In this document: positions 18,568 through 28,019 of the stretch, piece by piece
How positions within the stretch are numbered: position 1 is the first letter of the stretch
Layout: every line of letters begins with the position of its first letter
Origin: Mitsuaria sp. GD03876
GTDB taxonomy: Bacteria > Pseudomonadota > Gammaproteobacteria > Burkholderiales > Burkholderiaceae_C
Assembly: GCF_029840635.1 (NCBI RefSeq)
Contig: NZ_JAOCCU010000018.1
Location: forward strand, 62,001 to 126,000
Direction of reading: 5' to 3'
DNA: 64,000 bases
The notes under the pieces: model-generated
Told to the model about the DNA's origin: nothing
The model's input: the letters and a program-made list of their open reading frames with translations, nothing else
Database searches by the model: none
Program-made: the position numbers and the translations under genes

Positions 18568-18900
18568 ATGACACGACTGACCCCGATCTCGCTGATCGCC
18601 GGCGCGATGCTGGCCCTGGCCTCGCTGGGCGCGCATGCCGCGGACGAGGCCAAGAAGGCCCCGACCGCGCAGCAGCAGCGCATGAAGACGTGCAACGCCG
18701 ATGCCAAGGGCAAGTCCGGCGACGAGCGCAAGGCCTTCATGAGCAGCTGCCTGAAGGGCGAGACCGCCGCCGCGTCCGCGCCGGCGATGACCGAGCAGCA
18801 GACCAAGATGAAGACCTGCAACGCGGACTACAAGGCGTCCGGCAAGAGCGGCAAGGCCGAGCACGACAAGTTCATGAAGGCTTGTTTGTCCGCGAAATAA
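18568..18900 (+). CDS. psiF: PsiF-repeat exported protein
   Basis: A 110-residue secreted protein with a signal peptide (about 1-24, SLGAHA before ADEAKK) and two PsiF repeats (about 36-63 and 79-108), each with the pattern QxxKMKTCNAD and KxFMxxCL, where paired cysteines probably form disulfides. In E. coli psiF is induced by phosphate starvation; its function is unknown. AAGGAG precedes the ATG at 18568. It appears monocistronic, 166 bp downstream of the kinase gene and convergent with the DUF2214 gene. Confidence 0.85.
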   Translation: MTRLTPISLIAGAMLALASLGAHAADEAKKAPTAQQQRMKTCNADAKGKSGDERKAFMSSCLKGETAAASAPAMTEQQTKMKTCNADYKASGKSGKAEHDKFMKACLSAK

Positions 18901-18920
18901 ACGGCGGATGATCGGAACGA

Positions 18921-18944
18921 CAAGGCCCTCTCGCGAGGGCCTTG
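18921..18944. terminator. Bidirectional hairpin between psiF and the DUF2214 gene
   Basis: Perfect 10-bp arms CAAGGCCCTC and GAGGGCCTTG with the loop TCGC fill the gap between two convergent genes. T tracts are weak on both strands (TTCACTTCG on plus). Confidence 0.6.
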
Positions 18945-18945
18945 T

Positions 18946-19401
18946 TCACTTCGTCATGACGCCGCGCGCGAGCATCACGGCCGCGATCGGGATCAGCATC
19001 AGCAGGTGCGCCTGGATCATCACCAGGCGACGCGTCGCACGGACCTCGTCGTCGCTCGGGATCCCTTGCCGGGCATCGATCGCCTTGACCCATCGGCGAT
19101 AGGTCAGGGTCGGCTTGATCGAGATCAGCCCGATGACGACGAACATCCCGAACTTGAAGTGCAGCAACGGCTGGTGCCAGTACCACTCGAAGCCCTTCAT
19201 GCCCCACCAGGTGCGGGCCAGGCCGGTCAGCAGCACCGCCACCGCGGTCATGCCGTAGATCATGTCCAGCCGCGCCAGCCGCCGCACCACCGCCGCATTC
19301 ATCCATTCGACGCGGCACAACGCCGCCTGGCTCGACAGGAACACGACCAGGCTGAGGATCGCCAGGATGTGCAGGCCGGCCAGCAGGGCTTCGAGGCTCA
19401 T
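18946..19401 (-). CDS. DUF2214 family membrane protein
   Basis: A 151-residue protein with four predicted transmembrane helices (about 5-25, 50-70, 82-100, 128-148). The patterns MSLEALLAGLHILAILSLVV, RLARLDMIYGMTAVAVLLTG and GMKGFEWYWHQPLLHFKFGM match the DUF2214 family, whose function is not known. Two starts are possible because the Shine-Dalgarno/ATG block is tandemly duplicated: ATG 19401 (MSLEAL) and ATG 19419 (adding MNLGDP). The upstream ATG overlaps the LysR stop by 4 nt. I report the 19401 start because it matches family N-termini. It is the downstream gene of a LysR operon. Confidence 0.8.
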   Translation of the reverse strand: MSLEALLAGLHILAILSLVVFLSSQAALCRVEWMNAAVVRRLARLDMIYGMTAVAVLLTGLARTWWGMKGFEWYWHQPLLHFKFGMFVVIGLISIKPTLTYRRWVKAIDARQGIPSDDEVRATRRLVMIQAHLLMLIPIAAVMLARGVMTK

Positions 19402-19428
19402 GGGGTCTCCGAGGTTCATGGGGTCTCC
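19393..19428. repeat. 18-bp tandem duplication of a ribosome-binding/start block
   Basis: GAGGCTCATGGGGTCTCC (19393-19410) is followed at once by GAGGTTCATGGGGTCTCC (19411-19428), with one difference. Read on the minus strand each unit contains GGAGACC and an in-frame ATG, so the DUF2214 gene has two near-identical start regions. Confidence 0.85.
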
Positions 19429-20342
19429 CAGGTGGAGGCGCGCGCCCAGTAGTCGGCGCTGCCGTGGTGTTCCTTCAGGAAGTCTATCCACAGCCTCACC
19501 CGCAGCGGCAGGTGCTTGCGCTGCGGCAGCACCGCGAAGATCCCGTTCGGCGGCGCCGCGAAGTCGTCGAGCACGCTGACCAGCTCCCCCGCGCGGATCG
19601 CCGCGGCGACCTCCCAGGTGCTGCGCCACGCCAGGCCCAGGCCCTGCCGGCACCAGTCGTGCAACACCTGGCCGTCGCTGCAGTCCAGCCGCCCGGTCGG
19701 GCGCAGGTGCTGGACCTGGCCGTCGATGCGGAAGGCCCAGCCGCGCGTCTGGCTCGCATCGGAGCTCAGCATCAGGCATTCATGCCGCGTCAGCTCCGAC
19801 GGGTGCTTCGGCGTGCCGGCGCGCTTGAGGTAGGACGGCGCGGCCACGCACAGCCGCCGGTTGTCGGCCAGGCGCATGCTGATCAGGCTCGAATCGCTGA
19901 GGTCGCCGACCCGCACCGCGCAGTCGAAGCCCTCGTTGACGATGTCCACGACCCGGTCGCTGAGGTTGAGCGACACGCTGACCTCCGGATGGCGCGCCAG
20001 GAAGGCGGGCACCAGCGGCGCGACATGGCGACGGCCGAAACCCGCTGGCGCGGTGATCCGCAGGTGGCCGCTGGCCTGGATGCCGCCGGCGCTGACGCTG
20101 GCCTCGGCGCTGGCGAAATCGGCCAGCAGTCGCTGGCAGTCCTCGAGGAAGGCGATGCCCTCGTGCGTCAGCGTCAGCTTGCGGGTGGTGCGCAGCAACA
20201 GCTTCACGCCCAGCCGCGCCTCCAGCGCATCCAGGCGGCGACCCATCACCGCGGGCGCCACGCCCTCGGCCTGCGCGGCCGCCGTCAGGCTGCCCTTGGT
20301 CGCGACCAGCACGAAGGACTCGATCTGTTTGAGACGGTCCAT
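19416..20342 (-). CDS. LysR-family transcriptional regulator
   Basis: A 308-residue regulator with an N-terminal winged helix-turn-helix (about 1-60; MDRLKQIESFVLVATKGSLT, RRLDALEARLGVKLLLRTTR) and a periplasmic-binding-protein-like effector domain (about 90-300; GHLRITAPAGFGRRHVAPLV). It belongs to the branch with DRVVDIVNEGFDCAVRVG. It is divergent from glcB across 241 bp and overlaps DUF2214 by 4 nt on its 3' side. By the usual LysR layout it may control glcB, but that is inference only. Confidence 0.92.
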   Translation of the reverse strand: MDRLKQIESFVLVATKGSLTAAAQAEGVAPAVMGRRLDALEARLGVKLLLRTTRKLTLTHEGIAFLEDCQRLLADFASAEASVSAGGIQASGHLRITAPAGFGRRHVAPLVPAFLARHPEVSVSLNLSDRVVDIVNEGFDCAVRVGDLSDSSLISMRLADNRRLCVAAPSYLKRAGTPKHPSELTRHECLMLSSDASQTRGWAFRIDGQVQHLRPTGRLDCSDGQVLHDWCRQGLGLAWRSTWEVAAAIRAGELVSVLDDFAAPPNGIFAVLPQRKHLPLRVRLWIDFLKEHHGSADYWARASTWETP

Positions 20343-20583
20343 GGGCGGCCATGTTCCGTCGTTGCGCCGCCCAAGGCAATGAATGAAGACCCTGAGGCGC
20401 CAGATTCATGCAGAAAAGTCAGGGATCTTCGACCAGGGCCGACATGAATGGCGCCTCCACCGCGCCCTACAGTCGACGCATTCGGATTGCCCCTTCTCCG
20501 TTGCTCCACCGTCTCCGCACCGTCTCTTTACCGTCTTTCCACCACCCCTTTCGCCGTCCTTCCTCCGTCTTCCGGGAGTCCCC

Positions 20584-22782
20584 ATGAGCGCACGCAGCCA
20601 ACATCACCGCCTCCAGATCGACGCCGACCTGGCCCGCTTCATCGAGACCGAGGCCCTGCCCGGCACCGGCATCGAGCCGGCGGCGTTCTGGCAGGGCTTC
20701 GACGCGCTGGCGCACGACCTGGCGCCCAAGAACGCCGCGCTGCTGGCCGAGCGCGACCGGCTGCAGACCGAACTCGACGGCTGGCACCGCGCCCACCCGG
20801 GCCCGATCGCCGACATGGCCGCCTACCAGGCCTTCCTGCGCGAGATCGGCTACCTGGTGCCGGTGCCCGCCGACGCGCGCGCGACGACCGCCAACGTCGA
20901 CGCCGAACTCGCGCTGCAGGCCGGCCCGCAACTGGTGGTGCCGATCCTGAACGCGCGTTACGCGCTGAACGCCGCCAACGCGCGCTGGGGCTCGCTGTAC
21001 GACGCGCTCTATGGCACCGACGCGATCCCCGAGACCGACGGCGCCGAACGCGCCGGCGGCTACAACCCGGCGCGCGGCGCCAAGGTCATCGCCTTCGCCC
21101 GCCAGGTGCTGGACCAGGCCGCGCCGCTGGCGGGCGCGTCGCACGCGGACGCCACCGGCTACCGCGTCGAGGGCACCGCGCTCGCGGTCGCGCTGAAGGA
21201 CGGCCAGACCGCCGCGCTGGCCGATCCGGCGCAGTTCGTCGGCTACCTGGGCGACGCCGCCGCGCCGACGGCGATCCTGCTGCGCCACCACGGCATTCAC
21301 ATCGAGATCCAGGTCGACCGCGCCTCCCCGATCGGCAAGACCGACGCCGCCGGCGTGGCCGACCTGCTGATGGAATCGGCGCTGTCGACGATCCTGGACC
21401 TCGAGGACTCGATCGCCGCCGTCGACGCCGAGGACAAGCTGCTGGCCTATCGCAACTGGCTGGGCATCCTGCGCGGCTCGCTGACCGAGGAAGTCAGCAA
21501 GGGCGGCCGCAGCTTCGTGCGGCGCCTGAATCCGGACCGCGTCTACAAGGCCGCCACCGGCGGCGAGGACGTCGTGCTGCCGGGCCGCTCGCTGCTGTTC
21601 GTGCGCAACGTCGGCCACCTGATGACCAACCCGGCCATCCTGCTCGACGGCGGCCGCGAGATCCCCGAGGGGATCATGGACGCGGTGATCACGACGCTGA
21701 TCGCGCTGCATGACCTGAAGCAGCTGTCGGGCTCGGGCCTGCGCAACTCGCGCCAGGGCTCGATCTACATCGTCAAGCCCAAGATGCACGGCCCGGCCGA
21801 GGTCGGCTTCGCCAACGAGCTGTTCGGCCGCGTCGAGCAGCTGCTGGGCCTGCCGGCCTCCACGGTGAAGCTGGGGATCATGGACGAGGAGCGCCGCACC
21901 AGCGTGAACCTCGCGGCCTGCATCGCCGCGGCGCCCAGCCGCGTCGCCTTCATCAACACCGGCTTCCTGGACCGCACCGGCGACGAGATGCACACCGCGA
22001 TGCTGGCCGGCCCGATGCTGCGCAAGGGCGAGATGAAGACCAGCGCCTGGATCCAGGCCTACGAGCGCAACAACGTGCTGGTCGGCCTGAGCGCCGGCCT
22101 GCGCGGCCGCGCCCAGATCGGCAAGGGCATGTGGGCCATGCCCGACCTGATGGCCGCGATGCTGGAGCAGAAGATCGCCCATCCGAAGGCCGGCGCCAAC
22201 ACCGCCTGGGTGCCGAGCCCGACCGCCGCGACGCTGCACGCGCTGCATTACCACCAGGTCAGCGTCGCGCAGGTGCAGCAGCAGATCGAGGCCGAGGCGC
22301 CGTCGATCGACCGCGCCGAACTGCTGCAGCGCCTGCTGACCATTCCGGTCGCCGCGGCGCCGAACTGGTCCGACGCCGACAAGCAGCAGGAGCTCGACAA
22401 CAACGTCCAGGGCATCCTCGGCTACGTGGTGCGCTGGATCGACCAGGGGGTCGGTTGCTCCAAGGTGCCCGACATCAACCAGGTCGGCCTCATGGAGGAC
22501 CGCGCCACGCTGCGCATCTCGAGCCAGCACATAGCGAACTGGATCACCCACGGCGTCGTGACCGAGCAACAAGTTCGGGCGACATTCGAACGCATGGCAT
22601 CGGTGGTCGACGGCCAGAACGCCGGCGACGCGCTGTACGAGCCGATGGCGGGCCATCCGGACAGCATGGCCTACCAAGCGGCGCTCGATCTGGTGTTCAA
22701 GGGGCGTGAACAACCCAGCGGCTACACCGAACCGCTGCTGCACGCCTGGCGCCAGAAGCGCAAGGCGGCCGCGGCCCGCTGA
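20584..22782 (+). CDS. glcB: Malate synthase G
   Basis: A 732-residue cytoplasmic enzyme that condenses glyoxylate with acetyl-CoA to malate in the glyoxylate/glycolate pathway. The large single-chain G isoform is shown by length and by signatures such as [55 protein letters not shown] (acidic metal-site region), [15 protein letters not shown] and [18 protein letters not shown]. The ATG at 20584 starts [13 protein letters not shown] after a short C/T-rich leader; the frame is open to 20383 without good starts. It is followed by a strong terminator at 22860-22891 and has a divergent LysR gene. No glcD/E/F genes are present nearby. Confidence 0.96.
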   Translation: MSARSQHHRLQIDADLARFIETEALPGTGIEPAAFWQGFDALAHDLAPKNAALLAERDRLQTELDGWHRAHPGPIADMAAYQAFLREIGYLVPVPADARATTANVDAELALQAGPQLVVPILNARYALNAANARWGSLYDALYGTDAIPETDGAERAGGYNPARGAKVIAFARQVLDQAAPLAGASHADATGYRVEGTALAVALKDGQTAALADPAQFVGYLGDAAAPTAILLRHHGIHIEIQVDRASPIGKTDAAGVADLLMESALSTILDLEDSIAAVDAEDKLLAYRNWLGILRGSLTEEVSKGGRSFVRRLNPDRVYKAATGGEDVVLPGRSLLFVRNVGHLMTNPAILLDGGREIPEGIMDAVITTLIALHDLKQLSGSGLRNSRQGSIYIVKPKMHGPAEVGFANELFGRVEQLLGLPASTVKLGIMDEERRTSVNLAACIAAAPSRVAFINTGFLDRTGDEMHTAMLAGPMLRKGEMKTSAWIQAYERNNVLVGLSAGLRGRAQIGKGMWAMPDLMAAMLEQKIAHPKAGANTAWVPSPTAATLHALHYHQVSVAQVQQQIEAEAPSIDRAELLQRLLTIPVAAAPNWSDADKQQELDNNVQGILGYVVRWIDQGVGCSKVPDINQVGLMEDRATLRISSQHIANWITHGVVTEQQVRATFERMASVVDGQNAGDALYEPMAGHPDSMAYQAALDLVFKGREQPSGYTEPLLHAWRQKRKAAAAR

Positions 22783-23147
22783 GTTCGCCCCCGACCTCCC
22801 GACCGCGCCGTCATCTGTCGCGATCCGCCGCCTTCGTGCGGCGTACGACAACGGCGCCTGAAGCGGCCCCTCGTGGGCCGCTTCGCTTTTTCCGTCGTAT
22901 CACTTCTGCTATTTCGGGCGAGCACCGCCCGAAGCATCGCCCTGACTTCCGGCACCTGGGATGGCGCGGGCGCGAGTACAGGTTCGCATAGCGATTCACA
23001 AGAGCGGCAATCCCGTAAGGAAGAGCCCTGGGGTCGGCGGAAACACCTGTTCCTTAAAGTTTCTTCACCAACGCGCAGCATTCGGACGTGGGGCGTTTGT
23101 CCATGACCGGAAGCTGCTTGTCATTTTTGCCATTTCACGGAACAGGC
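22783..23147. other. Intergenic region between glcB and a TonB-dependent receptor
   Basis: 365 bp. It contains the glcB terminator (22860-22891) and the receptor's promoter and leader. Nothing resembling a cobalamin riboswitch or tRNA is visible. Open frames here look accidental. Confidence 0.5.
22860..22891 (+). terminator. Rho-independent terminator of glcB
   Basis: Ten-base arms GAAGCGGCCC and GGGCCGCTTC with a 5-nt loop, followed by GCTTTTT. Strong hairpin and T tract. Confidence 0.88.
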
Positions 23148-25835
23148 ATGTCCCACACCCTTCGCCAAGTCAGCCTGGCCGCAGCGATCCTCGCGGCCTC
23201 GATGGGCGCGCACGCACAGGACGCGCAGCCCCAGCAGCTGGAACGCATCGAAATCACCGGCTCCGCCATCAAGCGCTCGATCTCCGACGAAGGCGCGCTG
23301 CCGATCTCGGTCATCAAGGCCGATGAGCTGCGCCAGTCGGGCGTCACCAGCGTCGAGCAGATCATCGACCTGCTCGCGTCCAGCCAGTCCAGCAACACCG
23401 GCTCCAACTCGATCGGCTCGAGCACCGGCGGCGCGGCCTACGCCAACCTGCGGGGCCTGGGCACCAACAAGACGCTGGTGCTGCTGAACGGCCGCCGCAT
23501 GACGGCCTTCGCCTTCGGCGCCACCGCGGTCGACCTGAACTCGATCCCGTTCGCCGTCATCGACCGCGTCGAGGTGCTGCGCGACGGCGCCTCCGCCGTG
23601 TACGGCACGGACGCCATCGGCGGCGTCATCAACTTCATCACGAAGAGCAATTTCCGCGGCGGCCAGTTCGTCGTGGAAGCCACCCGTCCGGACGAGGACG
23701 GCGGCAAGAAGGAAGGCGCCTCCATCACGGTCGGCTTCGGCGACCTGGAGAAGGACCGCATCAACTTCTGGGCCTCCTACGACCAGCGCCGCCAGCAGCG
23801 CGTGCGGGCGCTGGACCGCGACTTCTCCAAGACCGGCATCATCCCGTCGCGCGGCGTGGCCGGCAGCTCGGGCACGACCTTCCCGGGCAACTTCTCGCAG
23901 GGCAGCACCTTCGGCGGCAACCCGACCGCGCCGGGCTGCCAGCCGCCGCTGTCCATCGTCAGCCCGACCAACCCGGCCAACTGCATCTTCGACTTCAGCT
24001 CGACGATCGACATCGTCCCGGACACGAAGCAGGACACGCTGGCCGGCCGCTTCACCTTCAAGCTGTCCGAGGACCACCAGTTCTCGCTGGAAGGCAACCA
24101 GACGGTCAACGACAACGTGTCGCGCGTCGCGCCGGATCCGGTCACCGGCATCACGATGCAGCCGAGCAACCCGTTCTTCCCGCGCAACTATCCCGGCATC
24201 GACCTGACGCAGCCGATCAGCGTGGGCTGGCGCATGGTGCCGGCGGGTCCGCGGACCAACGCCGCGCATGCCGAGGCGCAACGCGTCGTGGCCGACCTCT
24301 CCGGCGTGGTCGCCGGCTGGGACTACCGCGTCGGCGCGCTGTACTCGCGCAGCACCGCCAATGACGCGGCCGTCGACGGCTACGTCAACGCGCCGTTCGT
24401 GCGCTCCCAGGTCGCCGCGGGCAACCTGAACCCGTTCGGCGAGGCCACCCCGGCGCAGCTGGCGATCATCCAGCAGGCCAAGCGCTCCGGCGTCTTCGCC
24501 AACGCGCTGGGCACGACCAAGAGCATCGACGCCCGCGTCAGCAAGGAGATCTTCGACCTGCCGGGCGGCCGCGCCGCGATCGCGGTGGCCGGCGAGTTCC
24601 GCAAGGAGTTCTACAAGAACGACACCAACGACGCCGTCGTGCTGGCGATCCCGTCGGCCGGCCGTTCGCCCAACCACGTCGGCGGCAAGCGCGACGTGAA
24701 GGCGATCGGCGTCGAGCTGCTGCTGCCGGTGCACAAGATGGTCGAGGTCCAGCTGGCGCTGCGCACCGACGACTACTCCGACGCCGGCCGCACGACCAAC
24801 CCGAAGATCGGCCTGCGCTTCCAGCCGATGAAGGAACTGGCCTTCCGCACCTCGTACAACACCGGCTTCCGCGCCCCGGCGCTGGACGACCTGTACGCGC
24901 CCAAGTCGGTGACCTTCACCGCGGGCGCCAAGAACGATCCGTTCCTGTGCGACGCGCAGGGCAAGCCGATCGTCTCGCGCGGCGCGGTGGGTTCGCGGGA
25001 CTGCGGCCAGCAGCCGCAGGTGCAGAACGGCGGCGACGCCAACCTGAAGCCGGAGAAGTCCAAGACCTTCACGCTGGGCGCGGTGTTCGAGCCGATGAAG
25101 GCGCTGACCGTCGCGGTGGACTACTGGAACATCAAGCTGCGCGACCAGATCGACGTGCTGCCGGTGGACTCGCTGCTGGCGAACTCGACCCGTTACGCCG
25201 ACCGCATCGTGCGCTGCAACCAGGTGCCGGTGGCCGAGCAGGCCAACCTGCAGCGTTGCTCGGGCCTGTGGGTGAACGGTCCGGCGATCGCCTACCTGAT
25301 CACGCACAACGAGAACATCGGCCGCATCAAGACCGACGGTTTCGACTTCAGCGCGGCGTACAGCCAGGGCCTGGGCGGCTGGGGCAACATGTCGCTGGCG
25401 TACGAGGGCACCTACGTGCGCAAGTACGACTACCAGACCAACCCGGCCGATCCGTACAAGAGCCGCCTGGCCAACTACAACGACGGCAGCGTGGTCTTCC
25501 GCTGGAAGCACAACATCTCCGCCGCGTGGGCCATGAACAACTGGGGCGCGCGCCTGGCGGTGCGCCACCAGTCCGGCTACCGCGACCAGAACGATCCGAC
25601 CACGGTGGTGGGCGGCGCGTCGTTCTACGGCGACGTCGACTCGTACACGCTGGTGGACCTGTCGGGCACCTACAAGTTCAACAAGGCCACGTCGCTGACG
25701 CTGGGCGTGAAGAACCTGTTCGACACCGACCCGCCGTTCTCCAACCAGTCGTCGCGCTCGCAGCGCGGCTATGACCCGCGTTACTCGGACCCGCTGGGCC
25801 GCGCCTTCTTCGTGCGCGCCGCCTACGGCTTCTGA
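23148..25835 (+). CDS. Large TonB-dependent receptor (GSAIKR type)
   Basis: An 895-residue outer-membrane receptor. The signal peptide is about 1-23 (GAHA before QDAQ), then a TonB-box-like LERIEITGSAIKRS. The plug contains NLRGLGTNKTLVLLNGRRMT and VLRDGASAVYGTDAIGGVIN, and the barrel ends RAFFVRAAYGF with terminal Phe. The ATG at 23148 is chosen because it opens the signal peptide; an in-frame ATG lies at 23088. It is closely related to the receptors at 28020-30608 and 31235-33850. This subclass is common in bacteria that scavenge peptides or complex organic matter, and the neighbouring S9 peptidase fits peptide-type substrates (inference). Confidence 0.93.
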   Translation: MSHTLRQVSLAAAILAASMGAHAQDAQPQQLERIEITGSAIKRSISDEGALPISVIKADELRQSGVTSVEQIIDLLASSQSSNTGSNSIGSSTGGAAYANLRGLGTNKTLVLLNGRRMTAFAFGATAVDLNSIPFAVIDRVEVLRDGASAVYGTDAIGGVINFITKSNFRGGQFVVEATRPDEDGGKKEGASITVGFGDLEKDRINFWASYDQRRQQRVRALDRDFSKTGIIPSRGVAGSSGTTFPGNFSQGSTFGGNPTAPGCQPPLSIVSPTNPANCIFDFSSTIDIVPDTKQDTLAGRFTFKLSEDHQFSLEGNQTVNDNVSRVAPDPVTGITMQPSNPFFPRNYPGIDLTQPISVGWRMVPAGPRTNAAHAEAQRVVADLSGVVAGWDYRVGALYSRSTANDAAVDGYVNAPFVRSQVAAGNLNPFGEATPAQLAIIQQAKRSGVFANALGTTKSIDARVSKEIFDLPGGRAAIAVAGEFRKEFYKNDTNDAVVLAIPSAGRSPNHVGGKRDVKAIGVELLLPVHKMVEVQLALRTDDYSDAGRTTNPKIGLRFQPMKELAFRTSYNTGFRAPALDDLYAPKSVTFTAGAKNDPFLCDAQGKPIVSRGAVGSRDCGQQPQVQNGGDANLKPEKSKTFTLGAVFEPMKALTVAVDYWNIKLRDQIDVLPVDSLLANSTRYADRIVRCNQVPVAEQANLQRCSGLWVNGPAIAYLITHNENIGRIKTDGFDFSAAYSQGLGGWGNMSLAYEGTYVRKYDYQTNPADPYKSRLANYNDGSVVFRWKHNISAAWAMNNWGARLAVRHQSGYRDQNDPTTVVGGASFYGDVDSYTLVDLSGTYKFNKATSLTLGVKNLFDTDPPFSNQSSRSQRGYDPRYSDPLGRAFFVRAAYGF

Positions 25836-25862
25836 TCGACCGTTCGGGCCTGCGCTCGAAAC

Positions 25863-25894
25863 AAAGCCCGGCCGCTCGCGCGGCCGGGCTTTTT
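25863..25894. terminator. Bidirectional Rho-independent terminator
   Basis: Twelve-base arms AAAGCCCGGCCG and CGGCCGGGCTTT with a 6-nt loop and TTTTTC on the plus strand, between convergent TBDR and S9 peptidase genes. On the minus strand the tail is TTTGTTTC, so both genes may use it. Confidence 0.85.
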
Positions 25895-25946
25895 CGTTGG
25901 CGCGGCCCGTCGGCGCGGCCGGTCCGGCCACGCCTCGGGTCACGCT

Positions 25947-27944
25947 TCAGGCCAGGTTCTTGGCCAGGAACTTCTCGACGCGGCCCCAGAAGTCGACGTT
26001 GTTGGCTTCGCGGCGCCAGCCGTGGGCCTCGTCCGGATAGACGACCCACTCGACGTTCTTGTTGTGGCCCTTCAAGGCGTCGCGCATCTTCTCGCCGTTG
26101 ATCATCGGCACGCGCACGTCCTGGGCGCCGTAGCCCATCAGCACCGGCTGCTTGATCTCGGCGGCGCGCAGCAGCGGCGAGGTCTGCTTGAACTGCTCCA
26201 CGTCCTTGTCCGGATCGCCGATCAGGCGGCGCAGGCTGGTGTCGGGACCGCCGAAGCGGTTGAAGTCGGTCCAGGTGACGGTGAACATGAAGCTCGGGTC
26301 GGTCACGCCGACCCAGTTGACGCCGCACTTGAACAGGCCAGGCTCCTTCACCAGGCCCATCATCGTCAGGTAGCCGCCGTAGCTGGCGCCCATGATGCAG
26401 ATGCGCTGCCCGTCGACCTTGCCCTGCGCGATCAGCTGCTTGACCCCGTCGGTGACGTCGTCCTGCATGCCCAGGCCCCACTGCTTCCAGCCGGCGCGGA
26501 ACAGCTTGTCGCCGAAGCCGGTCGACGCGCGCGGCGCCGGCATGAAGACGGCGTAGCCGCGCGAGGCCAGGAACTGCACGATGGGGTCCCAGTGCATGTG
26601 GACCGGTCGCACCCACGGGCCGCCGTAGTGCAGCACGATCAGCGGCGGCTTGCCGTCGCCGGCGGGCAGCGTCAGCTGCGCGGGGATCTGCATGCCGTCG
26701 CGGGCGGCGTAGCGGAAGAAGGTCGTGGGCCGCATCGCGTCGGCCTTGATCCAGGGCCGCGACGCGCCCAGGCCCTGGAACTTGTCGTCCTTGACCTGGT
26801 AGAGGTAGTAGCGGCCCGGCTCGCGGTCGGACGAGGAGGACACCAGCACCACCCGGTCGTCGCCCTTGCCTTCGACCTGGATCGTGTTGACCGTGTCGGG
26901 CAGCGCCTTGTCGACGGTGGCCTGCAGCGCGGCGCGCTCGTCGTCGAGCCAGTAGGTGCCGGGGTTGATCGCCTCGTAGGCGATGCCCAGCAGCCGCTCG
27001 CCGACACGGTCATGCAGCATCGCGACCTCGTCGGCGTCGAAGCCCTTGACGGCGAAGACCGGCGTGGGCTCGAGCTTCTGGGTCTTGGGGTCGAACAGGT
27101 AGATGCCGCTGGTGTCGTTGCCGTTGTAGGCGACGACGTAGATCCGGCCGTCGGTGGCGATCGACTCGGGCTTGAGCGCCGCGGCGGTCTCCTCGTCGCG
27201 CCAGCTGTAGACCTTGCTCCAGGGGCCGTCGTCGGCGGCGCGGTAGTGCAGCGCGAAGGTCTCGTCGTGGTAGCTCACGCAGCAGCGCACGACGCCCTTG
27301 CCGTCGACCAGCCATTGCTGCGCGTCACCGGGCGCGCCCAGCGTCAGCGAGGTGTAGCGGCCCGTGACCGTGTTGAGCTTGACCAGCGTCGAGGACTGCT
27401 TGCCCTTGGCCTGGTACGAGTGGACCTGGACGCGGACCTCGTCGGTCAGCTGGCCGTTCTCGACGACGCGCGAGTGGAAGCTGCTGCTGGCGGGCAGCAG
27501 CTTGCCGCCCTCGGAGACGAAGGAGCGCTCGGCCAGCGTCATGAAGCGGCCGGCGTCGGCGTCGATCGCGAACAGGCCGGCGGCGGCGGTCTGGTCGCCG
27601 CCGCCGCGCTGGCGGTCGACCATGCTGAAGATCAGCCGCTCGGCGTTGATCCAGGTGACGCCGGTGACGTCGGCGTCGCTGAAGTTCGTGATGATCTTGA
27701 CCTTGCGGGTCGCGACGTCGAGCACCACGATGTTGTTGCGCCCGTTGGTCACGCGGGTGCCGGCGATCAGCTTGCCGCCGGGGGCCAGGCGCGCGCCGCT
27801 GAGCACCGGGTTGCGGAAGAAGTCCTCGAGCTTGGGGGGCGCGCTCGATTGGGCGAGGGACAGCGAGGGCAGGCCGGCCAGCGGCGTCAGCGTGGCCGCG
27901 GCCACCAGCGCGCGGCGGCGCGCATCGGGTTGGTGTCGTGTCAT
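25947..27944 (-). CDS. S9-family prolyl oligopeptidase-like serine peptidase
   Basis: A 665-residue exported peptidase. The leader (about 1-31, LPSLSLA before QSSAPP, with RRRA early) suggests periplasmic or outer location. Residues about 40-400 form a beta-propeller gate, and the C-terminal alpha/beta hydrolase domain carries the triad S521 (GASYGGY), D609 (GAQDVRVP) and H641 (DEAHGW), with the oxyanion region LHYGGPWVRP. The family cleaves short peptides, often acylaminoacyl or dipeptidyl substrates. It sits between two TBDR genes, convergent with the first and separated from the second by a terminator, consistent with breaking down imported peptides. The ATG at 27944 starts MTRHQPDARRRALVAA. 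Confidence 0.92.
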   Translation of the reverse strand: MTRHQPDARRRALVAAATLTPLAGLPSLSLAQSSAPPKLEDFFRNPVLSGARLAPGGKLIAGTRVTNGRNNIVVLDVATRKVKIITNFSDADVTGVTWINAERLIFSMVDRQRGGGDQTAAAGLFAIDADAGRFMTLAERSFVSEGGKLLPASSSFHSRVVENGQLTDEVRVQVHSYQAKGKQSSTLVKLNTVTGRYTSLTLGAPGDAQQWLVDGKGVVRCCVSYHDETFALHYRAADDGPWSKVYSWRDEETAAALKPESIATDGRIYVVAYNGNDTSGIYLFDPKTQKLEPTPVFAVKGFDADEVAMLHDRVGERLLGIAYEAINPGTYWLDDERAALQATVDKALPDTVNTIQVEGKGDDRVVLVSSSSDREPGRYYLYQVKDDKFQGLGASRPWIKADAMRPTTFFRYAARDGMQIPAQLTLPAGDGKPPLIVLHYGGPWVRPVHMHWDPIVQFLASRGYAVFMPAPRASTGFGDKLFRAGWKQWGLGMQDDVTDGVKQLIAQGKVDGQRICIMGASYGGYLTMMGLVKEPGLFKCGVNWVGVTDPSFMFTVTWTDFNRFGGPDTSLRRLIGDPDKDVEQFKQTSPLLRAAEIKQPVLMGYGAQDVRVPMINGEKMRDALKGHNKNVEWVVYPDEAHGWRREANNVDFWGRVEKFLAKNLA

Positions 27945-27967
27945 GTCGGGTTCAGGTTGGAATGAAA

Positions 27968-27991
27968 AAGGGCACCGTTGCCGGTGCCCTT
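27968..27991 (-). terminator. Rho-independent terminator of the second clustered TBDR
   Basis: Arms AAGGGCACCG and CGGTGCCCTT with loop TTGC. On the minus strand it is followed by TTTCATTCC, so it ends the receptor gene at 28020 before the peptidase start at 27944. Confidence 0.8.
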
Positions 27992-28019
27992 CGCAGTGCG
28001 GTCTACAGCCGTCCGGATT

